DNA from: Clostridium gelidum
GTDB taxonomy: Bacteria; Bacillota; Clostridia; Clostridiales; Clostridiaceae
Assembly: GCF_019977655.1 (NCBI RefSeq)
Contig: NZ_AP024849.1
Coordinates: 1,125,001-1,189,000, forward strand
DNA: 64,000 nt
Direction: 5' to 3'
Both the position numbers and the translations under genes were made by a program. Below, in pieces: positions 8,096 to 16,709 of this stretch. Numbering within the stretch: position 1 is the stretch's first letter; each line of letters begins with the position of its first letter. The notes beneath the pieces are model-generated. The model saw only the letters and a program-made list of their open reading frames with translations, had not been told where the DNA came from and ran no database searches.

Positions 8096-10048
8096 TCATA
8101 AAATAGTTGTTTTGCATTCAATGTTATATTCTTTTAATTTTTTCCAAAGTGTAGTACGATTTATACCAAGAAGTGATGCCGCTTTTGCTTTTTTGTAATT
8201 GCTTTCTCTAAGTGCTTTTATAATTAAGTCTTTTTCAAGTGTTTTTTTATCTAAAGAAGAATCATTTGGTAAAGAAATTGTACTCTCTTTAATTTTATCA
8301 GTTGAAAGTATTGAGGAAACCTCCTGTGCAGAAATTACTCCAGTTTGATTTAAAACTACTAACTGCTCACATATATTTCTAAGTTCTCTAATATTACCAT
8401 CCCATGAATAGCTTAAAAATAGTTGCTGTTCCTCAGAGGGTAAAATTATATTGCTTTTTTTAAAATTAGAGCAATATGTGTTTATAAAGTGGTTAGCGAG
8501 CAATAAGACATCCTGTCCACGATCACGAAGAGGAGGAAGCGGTAGTTGCAAAACACATAATCTGTAATATAAGTCTTCTCTAAATTTTCCTTCCTTAACG
8601 AGAATTTTCAAATATTTATTAGTTGCACAAATAATTCTAATGTTTATTGGAATTATTTTATCATGTCCAACACGCATAACTTCACTTTCCTGAATAACTC
8701 GAAGCAGTTTTCCTTGTAGATTAAAAGGAATTTCGGAAATTTCATCCAAAAATATAGTGCCTTCATGGGCAAGTTCAAAAAAACCCATTTTTCCATCCTT
8801 AGAAGCGCCAGTAAATGCTCCGGGTGCATATCCAAAGAATTCACTTTCTATAAGATTTTCAGGTATAGCAGCACAGTTTACAGCTACAAAAGGTCCATTT
8901 CTTCTGTTGCTATAGTTATGTATACTTTGAGCAAAAAGTTCTTTGCCAGTTCCGGTAGCACCGAAAATTAGAATATTAGAAGGAACTTTCGCAAAGATTT
9001 TAGCTTTTTCCATTGTTTCCTTTATGGAAAGGCTTTCACCTATAATCTGCTTAAATGAATATTTTGCAACAAGTCCTTTATGATAAAGTTTGTTTCTTAT
9101 TTTGAATTCAGTATTTTGGATATTATTAATATTTTGAAAGGTGATAACATTACCTATTTTTTCGTCTCCAAGGGATATGGCAGCTTTATTTAAGATAATC
9201 CGACCGCTTTTTGTTGTCAATAGTTCATCAGAGTAATCATTTTCATCGGTTAGTATATTTGAAAATTTTGAGTCGGGAATAACCTTTTCTAAGTCAGTCC
9301 CAATGAATGTGGAGGTGTCTATATTTAAAATTTTACCAGCAGACGAATTAATATGAATAATTTTGTTATTCACATCTGCAGAAATAATTCCTTCATGGGA
9401 ATAGTTTAGAATAGTTTCAAAATGAGCAGCTCGTTCACGTTCTTTACGTCGTATTCCAGCAATATGATGAGCTTCTCTTATTGCTAGCCAAATAGATTCT
9501 CGTCCACATTCAATAAATGAAGAAACAAGATTTTTCTTATTAGCTTCTTCTATCATTCTCATGCCGCCTATAATATACTTGAAGCCATTTGTAGAAATTT
9601 CATCAATTAATTTATGAATATCTAGTATATTATTTTGGTAACAATAATTACAAGGTGTAATAGTCATATTACATATCTGGCTTGCAACGTTTGCTTGGAG
9701 AGAAATATCACCAAAGCCTATTAATGCAATTTGCTCATTATTAATATTTTTCTTTTGTAGTTTTTTAGCAGAGGATACTACATCCATAGTGGTAATAGGA
9801 ATTTCCACTATGGGGATATCAGGGTGAAGCTTTTTTAGAGTTACAGCTGTATAACCTCTAGCAACAATAATATCTGCATTATATTGTTGTACATCTATTT
9901 TTTCTCCAAATATTTGTACAACTGTTTCTATTTCTAAATCAACTTTTTCATTAAAGCTAGAAATACAATAATTATTATATTCTTCAATAGTTTTTGAAAC
10001 TAAGTTTTTTAGTTCCTTCAAAGGTAAAACGAATAAGATTTTTGCCAT
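8096..10048 (-). CDS. PrpR-type sigma-54-dependent transcriptional activator
   Basis: A 650-residue bacterial enhancer-binding protein. The domains run from an N-terminal PrpR_N-like sensory region (about 1-190), through a PAS-like segment (about 210-330), an AAA+ domain with Walker A GATGTGKE near residue 360 and the sigma-54 contact motif GAFTGA near 410, to a C-terminal Fis-type helix-turn-helix (KAKAASLLGINRTTLWKKLK). The start at 10048 is preferred because AGGAGTG precedes it; an upstream in-frame TTG at 10075 has no such support. It is divergent from the GudP operon, whose promoter is a sigma-54 type, so it very probably activates that operon in response to an aldarate or pathway intermediate. 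Confidence 0.88.
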   Translation of the reverse strand: MAKILFVLPLKELKNLVSKTIEEYNNYCISSFNEKVDLEIETVVQIFGEKIDVQQYNADIIVARGYTAVTLKKLHPDIPIVEIPITTMDVVSSAKKLQKKNINNEQIALIGFGDISLQANVASQICNMTITPCNYCYQNNILDIHKLIDEISTNGFKYIIGGMRMIEEANKKNLVSSFIECGRESIWLAIREAHHIAGIRRKERERAAHFETILNYSHEGIISADVNNKIIHINSSAGKILNIDTSTFIGTDLEKVIPDSKFSNILTDENDYSDELLTTKSGRIILNKAAISLGDEKIGNVITFQNINNIQNTEFKIRNKLYHKGLVAKYSFKQIIGESLSIKETMEKAKIFAKVPSNILIFGATGTGKELFAQSIHNYSNRRNGPFVAVNCAAIPENLIESEFFGYAPGAFTGASKDGKMGFFELAHEGTIFLDEISEIPFNLQGKLLRVIQESEVMRVGHDKIIPINIRIICATNKYLKILVKEGKFREDLYYRLCVLQLPLPPLRDRGQDVLLLANHFINTYCSNFKKSNIILPSEEQQLFLSYSWDGNIRELRNICEQLVVLNQTGVISAQEVSSILSTDKIKESTISLPNDSSLDKKTLEKDLIIKALRESNYKKAKAASLLGINRTTLWKKLKEYNIECKTTIL

Positions 10049-10106
10049 AAAAACATCCACTCCTAGTTTGGACAAGATATGAGTTATTCGACAAATTATA
10101 TATCAT

Positions 10107-10134
10107 ATTATACAGTATTTATAGATTTATTCAA
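10107..10134 (-). promoter_or_regulatory. Sigma-A promoter of the sigma-54 activator gene
   Basis: On the minus strand, TTGAAT (10134-10129) and TATAAT (10112-10107) are separated by 16 bp, about 60 bp upstream of the start codon. Confidence 0.65.
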
Positions 10135-10150
10135 CTATAGTTTTAAAAAG

Positions 10151-10190
10151 CAACGTTTGTTACTTACGAATGTTAAAAAACAACGTTTAC
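10151..10190 (+). promoter_or_regulatory. Twin upstream activating sequences (CAACGTTTRY repeats)
   Basis: CAACGTTTGT at 10151-10160 and CAACGTTTAC at 10181-10190 are direct repeats exactly 30 bp apart, about three helical turns, each containing the palindrome AACGTT. They lie about 130-165 bp upstream of the sigma-54 promoter, a normal distance for enhancer-binding-protein sites. The proposed binder is the divergently encoded activator. Confidence 0.65.
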
Positions 10191-10316
10191 AATAAGAAAT
10201 AAATACTTTATTGTTGTTAATAAATTTACTATTTAAAATTTATAATACATATTGTTATCAAGGAAATACCTATTTAATTGAAGCTTTAAAATTTATTTTA
10301 TTGGAATTATAAAAAG

Positions 10317-10334
10317 TTGGCATGTGAATTGCTT
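10317..10334 (+). promoter_or_regulatory. Sigma-54 (-24/-12) promoter of the GudP operon
   Basis: TTGGCATGTGAATTGCTT matches the sigma-54 pattern TGGCAY-N4-TTGCW with correct spacing between the GG and GC dinucleotides. Initiation would fall near 10346, beside a 10-bp palindrome ATGGTACCAT (10348-10357), leaving a leader of about 130 nt. Confidence 0.85.
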
Positions 10335-10440
10335 AATAATTAAGTATATGGTACCATGCAAGTTTCTTATGATAAATAGAGGAGTGGTTAAATTATAAGG
10401 ATTAGATTAGGACTAATAAATAAATTCAAATTTTTTTCAA

Positions 10441-10454
10441 TGTAAACGTAATAA
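10441..10454 (+). promoter_or_regulatory. Candidate catabolite-responsive element (cre) in the gudP leader
   Basis: TGTAAACGTAATAA matches the Gram-positive cre consensus TGWAANCGNTNWCA at all but two positions. It lies downstream of the sigma-54 start, about 20 bp before the coding region, so CcpA binding would act as a roadblock. This is a consensus match only. Confidence 0.4.
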
Positions 10455-10473
10455 TTAAGAGGAGTGAATTTTT

Positions 10474-11745
10474 ATGGAGTTAAATGTAAATAAAATTCCT
10501 AAAGCACGTTGGTTTAGAATTATACCAATAATATTAGTTGCCAATTTGGTTCAATGGATTGATAAGTCAGTTATTAGTTTTGCTTTGCCAGGTGGTATGA
10601 TGAAAGACTTGGGAATGACTGCAAGTATGTCTGGACTGTTAGGTACAGTTTTTTCTATAGGGTATCTATTTCTACAAATTCCAGGTGGTAATTTAGCTGC
10701 AAAAGGTAAGTCGAAAAAATTACTTGGGGCAACAATGTTTGGATGGACAGTAGTACTATATCTTTTAGGATCATGTAATACTAGTACTGAAGCATTAATT
10801 TATAGGTTTCTTTTAGGTTTTTGTGAAGGGGCAATTATGCCAGCATTAATTACAATTGTGGCAAATTGGTTTCCTAATGAAGAAAGAGGAAGAGCTACAG
10901 CAGCTCTTTTAGCTAGTGCTTCTATTTCTCAAATTGTAGCGGGACCTATGTCAGCAACGATATTAGTAGGTCATAGCTGGAGATATCTTTTCCATTTTGC
11001 AGCAGCAATATCTTTAGTTTTACTTATTTTATGGATGTTATTTCTTGTAGAACGTCCAGTAGATGCTAAGTGGTTAAGTGAAGAAGAAAGAGATTATTTA
11101 CTTACAAAATTAGAAGCAGAGAAAATAAATAAGAAAACTACTGAAAAAGCACCATTATTAGAAATTCTAAAAGATAAAAATTTATGGAAATTATGCTGTA
11201 TATATTTATTTTCATCATTAGGTACGTTAGGATTAGCATTTTGGATGCCAACAATCATAAAAAGCATAACTAAAACAGGAATGACTCAAACAGGATGGCT
11301 TAGTGTGATTCCAAACATAGCAGTATTAATTGGTGTTTTATCAATTGGTGCTATATCTGATAAGACTCAGAAGAGAAGACTTTTTGCTGGTATGTGTCCA
11401 ATAATGTTTTCAGGATTTTTACTATTAGCAATGATATTACAAGGTAGTCCATGGGTTTCTTTTGGAATATTATGCTTTGCATGTTTATTTCTTCAAGGCA
11501 CAGGAACAAATATAATGGTAATGTTACCAAGATTAATGTCGCCTGAAAAAGCTGGAAGTGCAAGAGGAATATTAAATATGGCGTCTAATGCAGGAGGTCT
11601 AATTGCACCATTAGCTATTGGATACATCCAAGATAGTACTGGAAATATGCAATTAAGCTGGTATTTAATTTTTGGATTCTGTGTTATAGGATTACTAATT
11701 TCATTAACACTTCCTAAACAATTAAATGAACCTGCAACAAAATAG
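10474..11745 (+). CDS. gudP: MFS permease, probable glucarate/galactarate transporter (GudP type)
   Basis: A 423-residue major facilitator protein of the anion:cation symporter (phthalate permease) family to which GudP, GarP and ExuT belong. It starts RWFRIIPIILVANLVQWIDK, shows twelve hydrophobic segments, and carries the family signatures FLLGFCEGAIMPALITIVANWFP and GRATAALLASAS. Import of galactarate and glucarate by proton symport is inferred from the family and the pathway genes. It is the first gene after the sigma-54 promoter. GAGGAG lies 9 nt before the ATG. The genes that follow on the same strand have no obvious strong terminator until well downstream, consistent with a long operon. 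Confidence 0.83.
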   Translation: MELNVNKIPKARWFRIIPIILVANLVQWIDKSVISFALPGGMMKDLGMTASMSGLLGTVFSIGYLFLQIPGGNLAAKGKSKKLLGATMFGWTVVLYLLGSCNTSTEALIYRFLLGFCEGAIMPALITIVANWFPNEERGRATAALLASASISQIVAGPMSATILVGHSWRYLFHFAAAISLVLLILWMLFLVERPVDAKWLSEEERDYLLTKLEAEKINKKTTEKAPLLEILKDKNLWKLCCIYLFSSLGTLGLAFWMPTIIKSITKTGMTQTGWLSVIPNIAVLIGVLSIGAISDKTQKRRLFAGMCPIMFSGFLLLAMILQGSPWVSFGILCFACLFLQGTGTNIMVMLPRLMSPEKAGSARGILNMASNAGGLIAPLAIGYIQDSTGNMQLSWYLIFGFCVIGLLISLTLPKQLNEPATK

Positions 11746-11870
11746 GCAGCTGTCGACTCAGGTAAATAATTTTATAAAAATTGTACTGTAATTATTTTGT
11801 TGGTTTAATATTGGAGTAATGAAATAAGTGTTAGAAAAGTTAAATATAATTTACAAGGGAAGTGTGAAAA

Positions 11871-12767
11871 ATGGAATTTTCTTATGAAGAAAAATTAGAA
11901 ATGGCGAGACAAGTTAGAGCTACCAATGTAGTTACAACTTTGATTACACCAGAATACGAAAAAAATTTAGATCTAGTGGATTGTGATGAGAGATTCATAA
12001 AAACAAGTGAAGGAGAATCTCATGTTTACATAATAACACCAAAGGAAAATAAGGATATATATCCACTTTATATTAATATTCATGGAGGTGGATTTGTAAG
12101 ACCATATGCTAAAAGAGATACAGTATTCTGCAGTAAGATTGCTGCACACGTAGGATGCAAAGTAATTGATATTGATTATAAGCTTGCACCAGAGCATCCA
12201 TTTCCAGAAGGACTTAATGAGTGTTATGCTATTGTTAAATGGGCATTTGAAAATGCAAAGAAATTAAATATTGATACAGAAAATGTTATACTTGGTGGAC
12301 ATAGTGCAGGTGGTAACTTTACTGCAGCAATTGCACTAATGGCAAATAAAAGCAAGGATTTTAAATTAAAGTATCAAATAATAGATTATCCGTTTATGGA
12401 TGCTGTTACTGATCCAGAAGAGAAGATGTTAGAAGGTGATCTTATTCCGCCAGATAGAGCAAGAAAATTTAATGCTCTTTATGTAGATAATGAAGAGGAT
12501 AAGCATAATCCGTTAGTATCAATGGTACTTGCTACAGAGGAAATGTTAATAGGTTTACCACCAGCACTTGTTATTACTTCAGCATATGACAGTTTAAGAG
12601 CTGAAGCAGAAAAATATGCTATTATGATGGCACAAGCTGGCGTAGAAGTAAAGGTTAAGAGATTTTTAAATAGCAAACATGGATTTGTTATTAATTGCCA
12701 GCAAGAATTCGAAGAAGGTCAAAATCTAATTATAAAAACACTTAAACAAGGATTTTACAATCTATAA
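11871..12767 (+). CDS. HSL-family alpha/beta hydrolase (esterase/lipase)
   Basis: A 298-residue cytoplasmic hydrolase of the hormone-sensitive-lipase family. The oxyanion-hole motif HGGGF lies near residue 70, the nucleophile elbow GGHSAGG near 142-148, and the late SAYDSLRAEA (Asp) and NSKHGFV (His) segments complete the catalytic triad. There is no signal peptide, so the substrate is intracellular. It is the second gene of the permease operon, separated by 125 bp without a clear terminator. A role in releasing aldarates from esters or opening aldarolactones is an inference from context; a general short-chain esterase is the alternative. Confidence 0.8.
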   Translation: MEFSYEEKLEMARQVRATNVVTTLITPEYEKNLDLVDCDERFIKTSEGESHVYIITPKENKDIYPLYINIHGGGFVRPYAKRDTVFCSKIAAHVGCKVIDIDYKLAPEHPFPEGLNECYAIVKWAFENAKKLNIDTENVILGGHSAGGNFTAAIALMANKSKDFKLKYQIIDYPFMDAVTDPEEKMLEGDLIPPDRARKFNALYVDNEEDKHNPLVSMVLATEEMLIGLPPALVITSAYDSLRAEAEKYAIMMAQAGVEVKVKRFLNSKHGFVINCQQEFEEGQNLIIKTLKQGFYNL

Positions 12768-12794
12768 GTTTAGATAGTTTTAAATATTTCTATG

Positions 12795-12850
12795 AGCGAG
12801 GATGAAAGATACTTTAAATTATTTTTATTTAAAGTACTTCATAACTCGCT
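12795..12850 (+). other. Long intercistronic hairpin
   Basis: AGCGAG (12795-12800) pairs with CTCGCT (12845-12850), enclosing a second 10-bp stem TACTTTAAAT / ATTTAAAGTA around TATTTTT. It lies between the esterase and the first metallo-beta-lactamase-fold gene and has no T-run after the outer stem. It is likely an mRNA stabiliser or partial attenuator. Confidence 0.5.
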
Positions 12851-12878
12851 TTATCCCAATTTGAAAGGAAGATTTTTC

Positions 12879-13727
12879 ATGAAAGAAAATATAAATGTTA
12901 AATTAAATAATCCACGAGATTTACTTATTCAAGGTTGTGAAAGACCATGGGAAGTAGCAGTAGAACCTTTTAAGGTTGCACCACACGTATATTATGTGGG
13001 AAACAGCTGGGTAGGAGCATATTTAATTGAAACAAGTGAAGGATTAATACTTATAGATACAACTATGCATAATCAAGTATATCTTGTACTAGAAAGCATA
13101 AGAAAACTTGGCTTTGATCCTAAGGATATAAAGATAATTTTATTAAGCCATGCACATTATGATCACTGTGGAGGATTACGTCCAATTAAAGAGTATACTG
13201 GAGCAAAATTATATATGGGCAAAGAAGATGAGTATTTCTTAACAGAAAGACCAGATTTAATCTACACAGAAGGTTATGCTTTTGGAAGCTTTAAACCAGA
13301 TGAATATTATGATGATAATAAATCAATAATACTTGGAGATATGACAATTAATACTCTTCATACACCAGGACATACACCAGGTACCACATCATTCTTCTTT
13401 GATGATAAAGATGAAGAAGGTAATGTATATCACTGTGGTATGCATGGGGGAATTGGGGTAAATACATTAAATGATGAAACTATTCAAAGTAACGGATGGC
13501 CTATTTCTATGAGAGATGATTTTTTAAATGGTCTTTTGAAGGTAAGAAATATGAAAATTGATATTGCCCTTGGCTCACATCCAAATCAAACTAATATGCT
13601 TGCCCTAGTAGATAAAATTACTGATACTTTCAATCCATTTTTTGATGAATTTGTATGGGGAAAATTTATAGATGGAAGAATTGAAATGATAAAGAAAATA
13701 ATTGAAACGTCTAAATTAAGCAATTAG
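12879..13727 (+). CDS. Metallo-beta-lactamase-fold hydrolase 1
   Basis: A 282-residue MBL-fold protein with the zinc-binding motif HAHYDHCGG near residue 108 and the later metal ligand in HTPGHTPGT. Families with this fold include lactonases, glyoxalase II and phosphodiesterases. I start it at 12879, where AAAGGAAG precedes the ATG; a longer reading from 12792 would include the structured intercistronic hairpin. It is paralogous to the protein encoded at 14322: both share the VYYVG(N/D)SWV segment, the same length and a similar C-terminal FVWGKFID / TAEWGKYLD block. Lactone hydrolysis in aldarate use is a plausible but unproven role. Confidence 0.75.
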   Translation: MKENINVKLNNPRDLLIQGCERPWEVAVEPFKVAPHVYYVGNSWVGAYLIETSEGLILIDTTMHNQVYLVLESIRKLGFDPKDIKIILLSHAHYDHCGGLRPIKEYTGAKLYMGKEDEYFLTERPDLIYTEGYAFGSFKPDEYYDDNKSIILGDMTINTLHTPGHTPGTTSFFFDDKDEEGNVYHCGMHGGIGVNTLNDETIQSNGWPISMRDDFLNGLLKVRNMKIDIALGSHPNQTNMLALVDKITDTFNPFFDEFVWGKFIDGRIEMIKKIIETSKLSN

Positions 13728-13745
13728 GAGAATGTAATTTAACAT

Positions 13746-13783
13746 ACTAACCTTAACATATGATGATAAATGTTAAGGTTAGT
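13746..13783 (+). other. Intercistronic 14-bp hairpin
   Basis: Perfect arms ACTAACCTTAACAT (13746-13759) and ATGTTAAGGTTAGT (13770-13783) with a 10-nt loop and no T-run, between the first MBL-fold gene and the DUF3237 gene. Confidence 0.5.
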
Positions 13784-13824
13784 TGAATAATATGAAAAAT
13801 AGATTAAATAAAGAAGGATGAAAT

Positions 13825-14271
13825 ATGATCACAAAATTAGATGCTGAGCTAATTATGGAATTGAAGGTAGATTGTCCAGAAAGACTTGAAGTTGGAGCGA
13901 ATGATTTTGGGTATCTTCGTGCAATTTTAATTACCGGAGGCAGTTTCGAAGGTGAAAAAATAAGAGGGGAAGTAGTGCCAGGCGGAGCTGATTGGAATAT
14001 GGGATTTGGTGGAGACAGTGTTGACAACGTAACATCAGCAAGAGTGTTTGCAAAATACTTATTAAAGACTGATGATGGGTGTTATATCGCTATAGAAAAT
14101 TTAGGATATAAGAGCAGAGTAAAAGAGAATTCATTAGTTGCAACAACGCCTTCTTTTCATGCGCCAAGAGGTAAATATGAATGGTTAAATTATGGCGTTT
14201 ACGTAGGAACATTAGGTCCAAGAGAAGATGGAGTAGCTGGAGTTCAAATAAAAATTTATAAGATGTTATAA
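13825..14271 (+). CDS. DUF3237 family protein
   Basis: A 148-residue protein matching DUF3237: a small beta-rich domain with EVVPGGADWNMG, a DDGCYIAIENLG segment and the C-terminal YGVYVGTLGPREDGV. The family's function is unknown; it is often encoded beside esterases and other catabolic enzymes. There is no signal peptide or membrane segment. AAGAAGGATG precedes the start. Its position between two paralogous MBL-fold hydrolases suggests it works on the same substrate, perhaps as a lactone- or ester-processing enzyme. Confidence 0.78.
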   Translation: MITKLDAELIMELKVDCPERLEVGANDFGYLRAILITGGSFEGEKIRGEVVPGGADWNMGFGGDSVDNVTSARVFAKYLLKTDDGCYIAIENLGYKSRVKENSLVATTPSFHAPRGKYEWLNYGVYVGTLGPREDGVAGVQIKIYKML

Positions 14272-14321
14272 AAGATGCTATATATTTTAATATAAAAATA
14301 AGTTTAAAGGGGAGGAAAATT

Positions 14322-15200
14322 ATGACTATACGTGAACAATATGAAAATCGGTTGAAACAAAAAAAGGAGATTAGAAATCACCCTATGGGACGTGTATTGC
14401 TCGATCAGGAGAGTAGATATATGGAGCCTTTCAAAATATATGGTAATGTTTATTATGTTGGTGATAGCTGGGTATGTGTCCATATTGTTGATACTGGTGA
14501 TGGACTTTTAATGATTGATGCAGGCAACTGTGGTGCCACAGATATGCTGATACATACAATTTGGTCATCAGGATTTAATCCAGCTGATATTAAATGGATT
14601 GTACTTTCTCATGGACATGTGGATCATGTTGGTGGAGTTAATTTTATGCGCAAAATGTTTGGAAGTAAGGTATATCTTGGAGAACCAGATGCTCTAATGT
14701 TCAAAGAACATCCAGAGCTTTCTTATATTCAGGATAGTGCTAATATTGGTGATTCAATCTTTGAACCTGATGAGATTATTCATGATGGAGATATAAAAAA
14801 ATTTGGAAATACTGAAATTCAATTTTATATGGTTCCTGGACATACTATGGGTACAATTGCTTGTTTCTTCAATATTTTTGATGGAGCAGAAGTAAAACGG
14901 GCAGGTTATTATGGAGGTTTTGGTTTCAACACTCTTCAAAAAAATTACCTTATTGAAATTGGAGATATAGAATATAAGAACAGACAAATTTATCTGAATT
15001 CGCTAGATAAAGTCCGAAATGAGAATGTAGATGTATTTCTAGGAAACCACACAAATAACAATAATCTTATAGAAAAGGTAGCTTATTTGAAAGAACATCC
15101 TGATGAAAATCCATTTGTGGATACTGCTGAATGGGGGAAATACTTGGATGAAAAAAGAGATTCTTTGGTTGAGTTTATGGCAGATCCTAAGAACAACTAA
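14322..15200 (+). CDS. Metallo-beta-lactamase-fold hydrolase 2
   Basis: A 292-residue MBL-fold protein with the metal-binding motif HGHVDHVGG near residue 96 and a later VPGHTMGT motif. It is clearly paralogous to the product of 12879-13727, with the same order of motifs and similar ends, suggesting duplication within the operon and use on related substrates such as the two aldarolactones. GGGGAGG precedes the ATG by 7 nt. It is the last gene before a 345-bp gap. The biochemical activity cannot be told from sequence. Confidence 0.75.
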   Translation: MTIREQYENRLKQKKEIRNHPMGRVLLDQESRYMEPFKIYGNVYYVGDSWVCVHIVDTGDGLLMIDAGNCGATDMLIHTIWSSGFNPADIKWIVLSHGHVDHVGGVNFMRKMFGSKVYLGEPDALMFKEHPELSYIQDSANIGDSIFEPDEIIHDGDIKKFGNTEIQFYMVPGHTMGTIACFFNIFDGAEVKRAGYYGGFGFNTLQKNYLIEIGDIEYKNRQIYLNSLDKVRNENVDVFLGNHTNNNNLIEKVAYLKEHPDENPFVDTAEWGKYLDEKRDSLVEFMADPKNN

Positions 15201-15545
15201 ATAGGAATATCAATTAAAGTGTGAATGTAGGCATATGGAAAAAGTCTCTTTTGGGGAATGAATCACAATATAATTCATATTAATCAAAATAATGAATATA
15301 AGCTATTTTTTGAATAGAATAGTGGGACTTAAAATGTAAATTACAAACAATATTTTTTGCTGTATGAATTGCACAAAAAAATCAATAAATATGTTATGTT
15401 ATTTATATTAGATGCACATTGTTTGGAGATTTTAATTTAAGTATAATAAAATTGTGTAAAAGTTATCAGATAAATTATTTGACAAAATATTAGAAAAGAG
15501 TTATTTCGACATTTTATAATTATAATTAAGATTAGGAGGTGAATT
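15201..15545 (+). other. 345-bp gap before the glycerate kinase operon
   Basis: AT-rich spacer without a recognisable gene. It contains a sigma-A-like promoter (listed separately) and an isolated TTGACA at 15479-15484 that lacks a well-placed -10. I see no strong terminator, so some read-through from the permease operon is possible. Confidence 0.5.
15419..15447 (+). promoter_or_regulatory. Promoter candidate for garK-lyase-garR
   Basis: TTGTTT (15419-15424) and TATAAT (15442-15447) with 17-bp spacing, about 100 bp before the glycerate kinase start. Confidence 0.45.
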
Positions 15546-16691
15546 ATGAAAATAGTTATAGCACCTGATTCGTTCAAAGGGAGTTTAACAGCTCTTGAGG
15601 TAGCAAGCGCTATAGAAGAGGGGCTTAATAAATATAGTAAAGATTTTATAATTGAAAAAGTACCCATGGCAGATGGTGGGGAAGGAACAGTTGAATCTTT
15701 AGTTTCACTTACAAATGGAGAAACAATAATTGTAGAAGTAAAAGATCCACTTATGAGAGACATAAAAGGATTTTATGGTTTATTAGGTGATAAAAAGACA
15801 GCTGTAATTGAGATGGCAGCTGCATCAGGATTACCACTTTTAGAGCAAAATGAAAGAAACCCTCTTATAGCTTCTACATATGGAACAGGTCAATTGATAA
15901 AGGATGCATTAGATAGAGGCTGTAAAAGTTTCATAATTGGAATAGGTGGAAGTGCCACAAACGATGGTGGAACAGGAATGCTTAAAGCTTTAGGAGTTAA
16001 ATTCCTAAATAAAGATAGCAAGGAACTTCAAGATGGAGCCATTGAGTTAGATCAGTTATATAAAATTGATATGACAAACTTTGATAAAAGGATTATAGAA
16101 TGTAACATAAAAATTGCTTGTGATGTTGAAAATCCCCTTTGTGGAGAAAATGGAGCCTCATTCATATTTGGTGCGCAAAAAGGTGCAGATAAACAAATGA
16201 TGAAAGTTTTAGATGAAAAATTACATCACTATGGAGAAATATTAGAAAATACATTTGATATGAATGTGATTAATGTTCCAGGAGCTGGAGCAGCAGGAGG
16301 CATGGGAGCTGCATTTATTGCAGTAATTAAAGCTGAATTAGAACGTGGAATAGATATTATTATTAGAGAAAGTAAGCTTAGTGAAAAATTAAAAGATTGT
16401 GATTTGGTTTTTACAGGGGAAGGCAAAATAGATTATCAAACTAAATTTGGAAAAACACCTTTTGGTGTAGCGAGTGAAGCAAAGAAAAAAAATATACCAG
16501 TAATTGCCCTTGCAGGCTCAATAGGGGAAGGTACGGAATCATTATATGAAGTGGGATTTGATGGTATATTTAGCATAATAGATAAACCTATGGAATTAGA
16601 TGAAGCAATTAAAAATGGTTCAGAACTTGTTAAAGAGGCAGCATATAGAATAATAAATTTATATATGAGTAATGAAAAAAAAATTAAGTAA
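15546..16691 (+). CDS. garK: Glycerate kinase (GarK/GlxK family)
   Basis: A 381-residue kinase that phosphorylates D-glycerate, in this family to 2-phosphoglycerate, feeding glycolysis. Signatures are the N-terminal APDSFKGSLTA, MADGGEGT near residue 43, GIGGSATNDGG near 137-147 and DLVFTGEGKIDYQT near 287. The length is normal for the family. AGGAGGTGAATT precedes the ATG. It is the first gene of a three-gene unit with a DapA-family lyase and tartronate semialdehyde reductase, which supplies its substrate. This arrangement gives the lower half of the galactarate/glucarate pathway. Confidence 0.92.
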   Translation: MKIVIAPDSFKGSLTALEVASAIEEGLNKYSKDFIIEKVPMADGGEGTVESLVSLTNGETIIVEVKDPLMRDIKGFYGLLGDKKTAVIEMAAASGLPLLEQNERNPLIASTYGTGQLIKDALDRGCKSFIIGIGGSATNDGGTGMLKALGVKFLNKDSKELQDGAIELDQLYKIDMTNFDKRIIECNIKIACDVENPLCGENGASFIFGAQKGADKQMMKVLDEKLHHYGEILENTFDMNVINVPGAGAAGGMGAAFIAVIKAELERGIDIIIRESKLSEKLKDCDLVFTGEGKIDYQTKFGKTPFGVASEAKKKNIPVIALAGSIGEGTESLYEVGFDGIFSIIDKPMELDEAIKNGSELVKEAAYRIINLYMSNEKKIK

Positions 16692-16709
16692 AGAATGGGG
16701 GAATTTAGT

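Noticed and set aside
12792..12878. Longer N-terminus for the first MBL-fold protein
   Set aside because: The added residues come from a hairpin-forming intercistronic sequence; the ATG at 12879 has a good ribosome site and matches the paralogue's length.
15346..15375. TTGCTGTATGAATTGCAC as a second sigma-54 promoter before garK
   Set aside because: The -24 element lacks the GG dinucleotide; only the -12-like TTGCA matches. A sigma-A-like pair further down is more credible.
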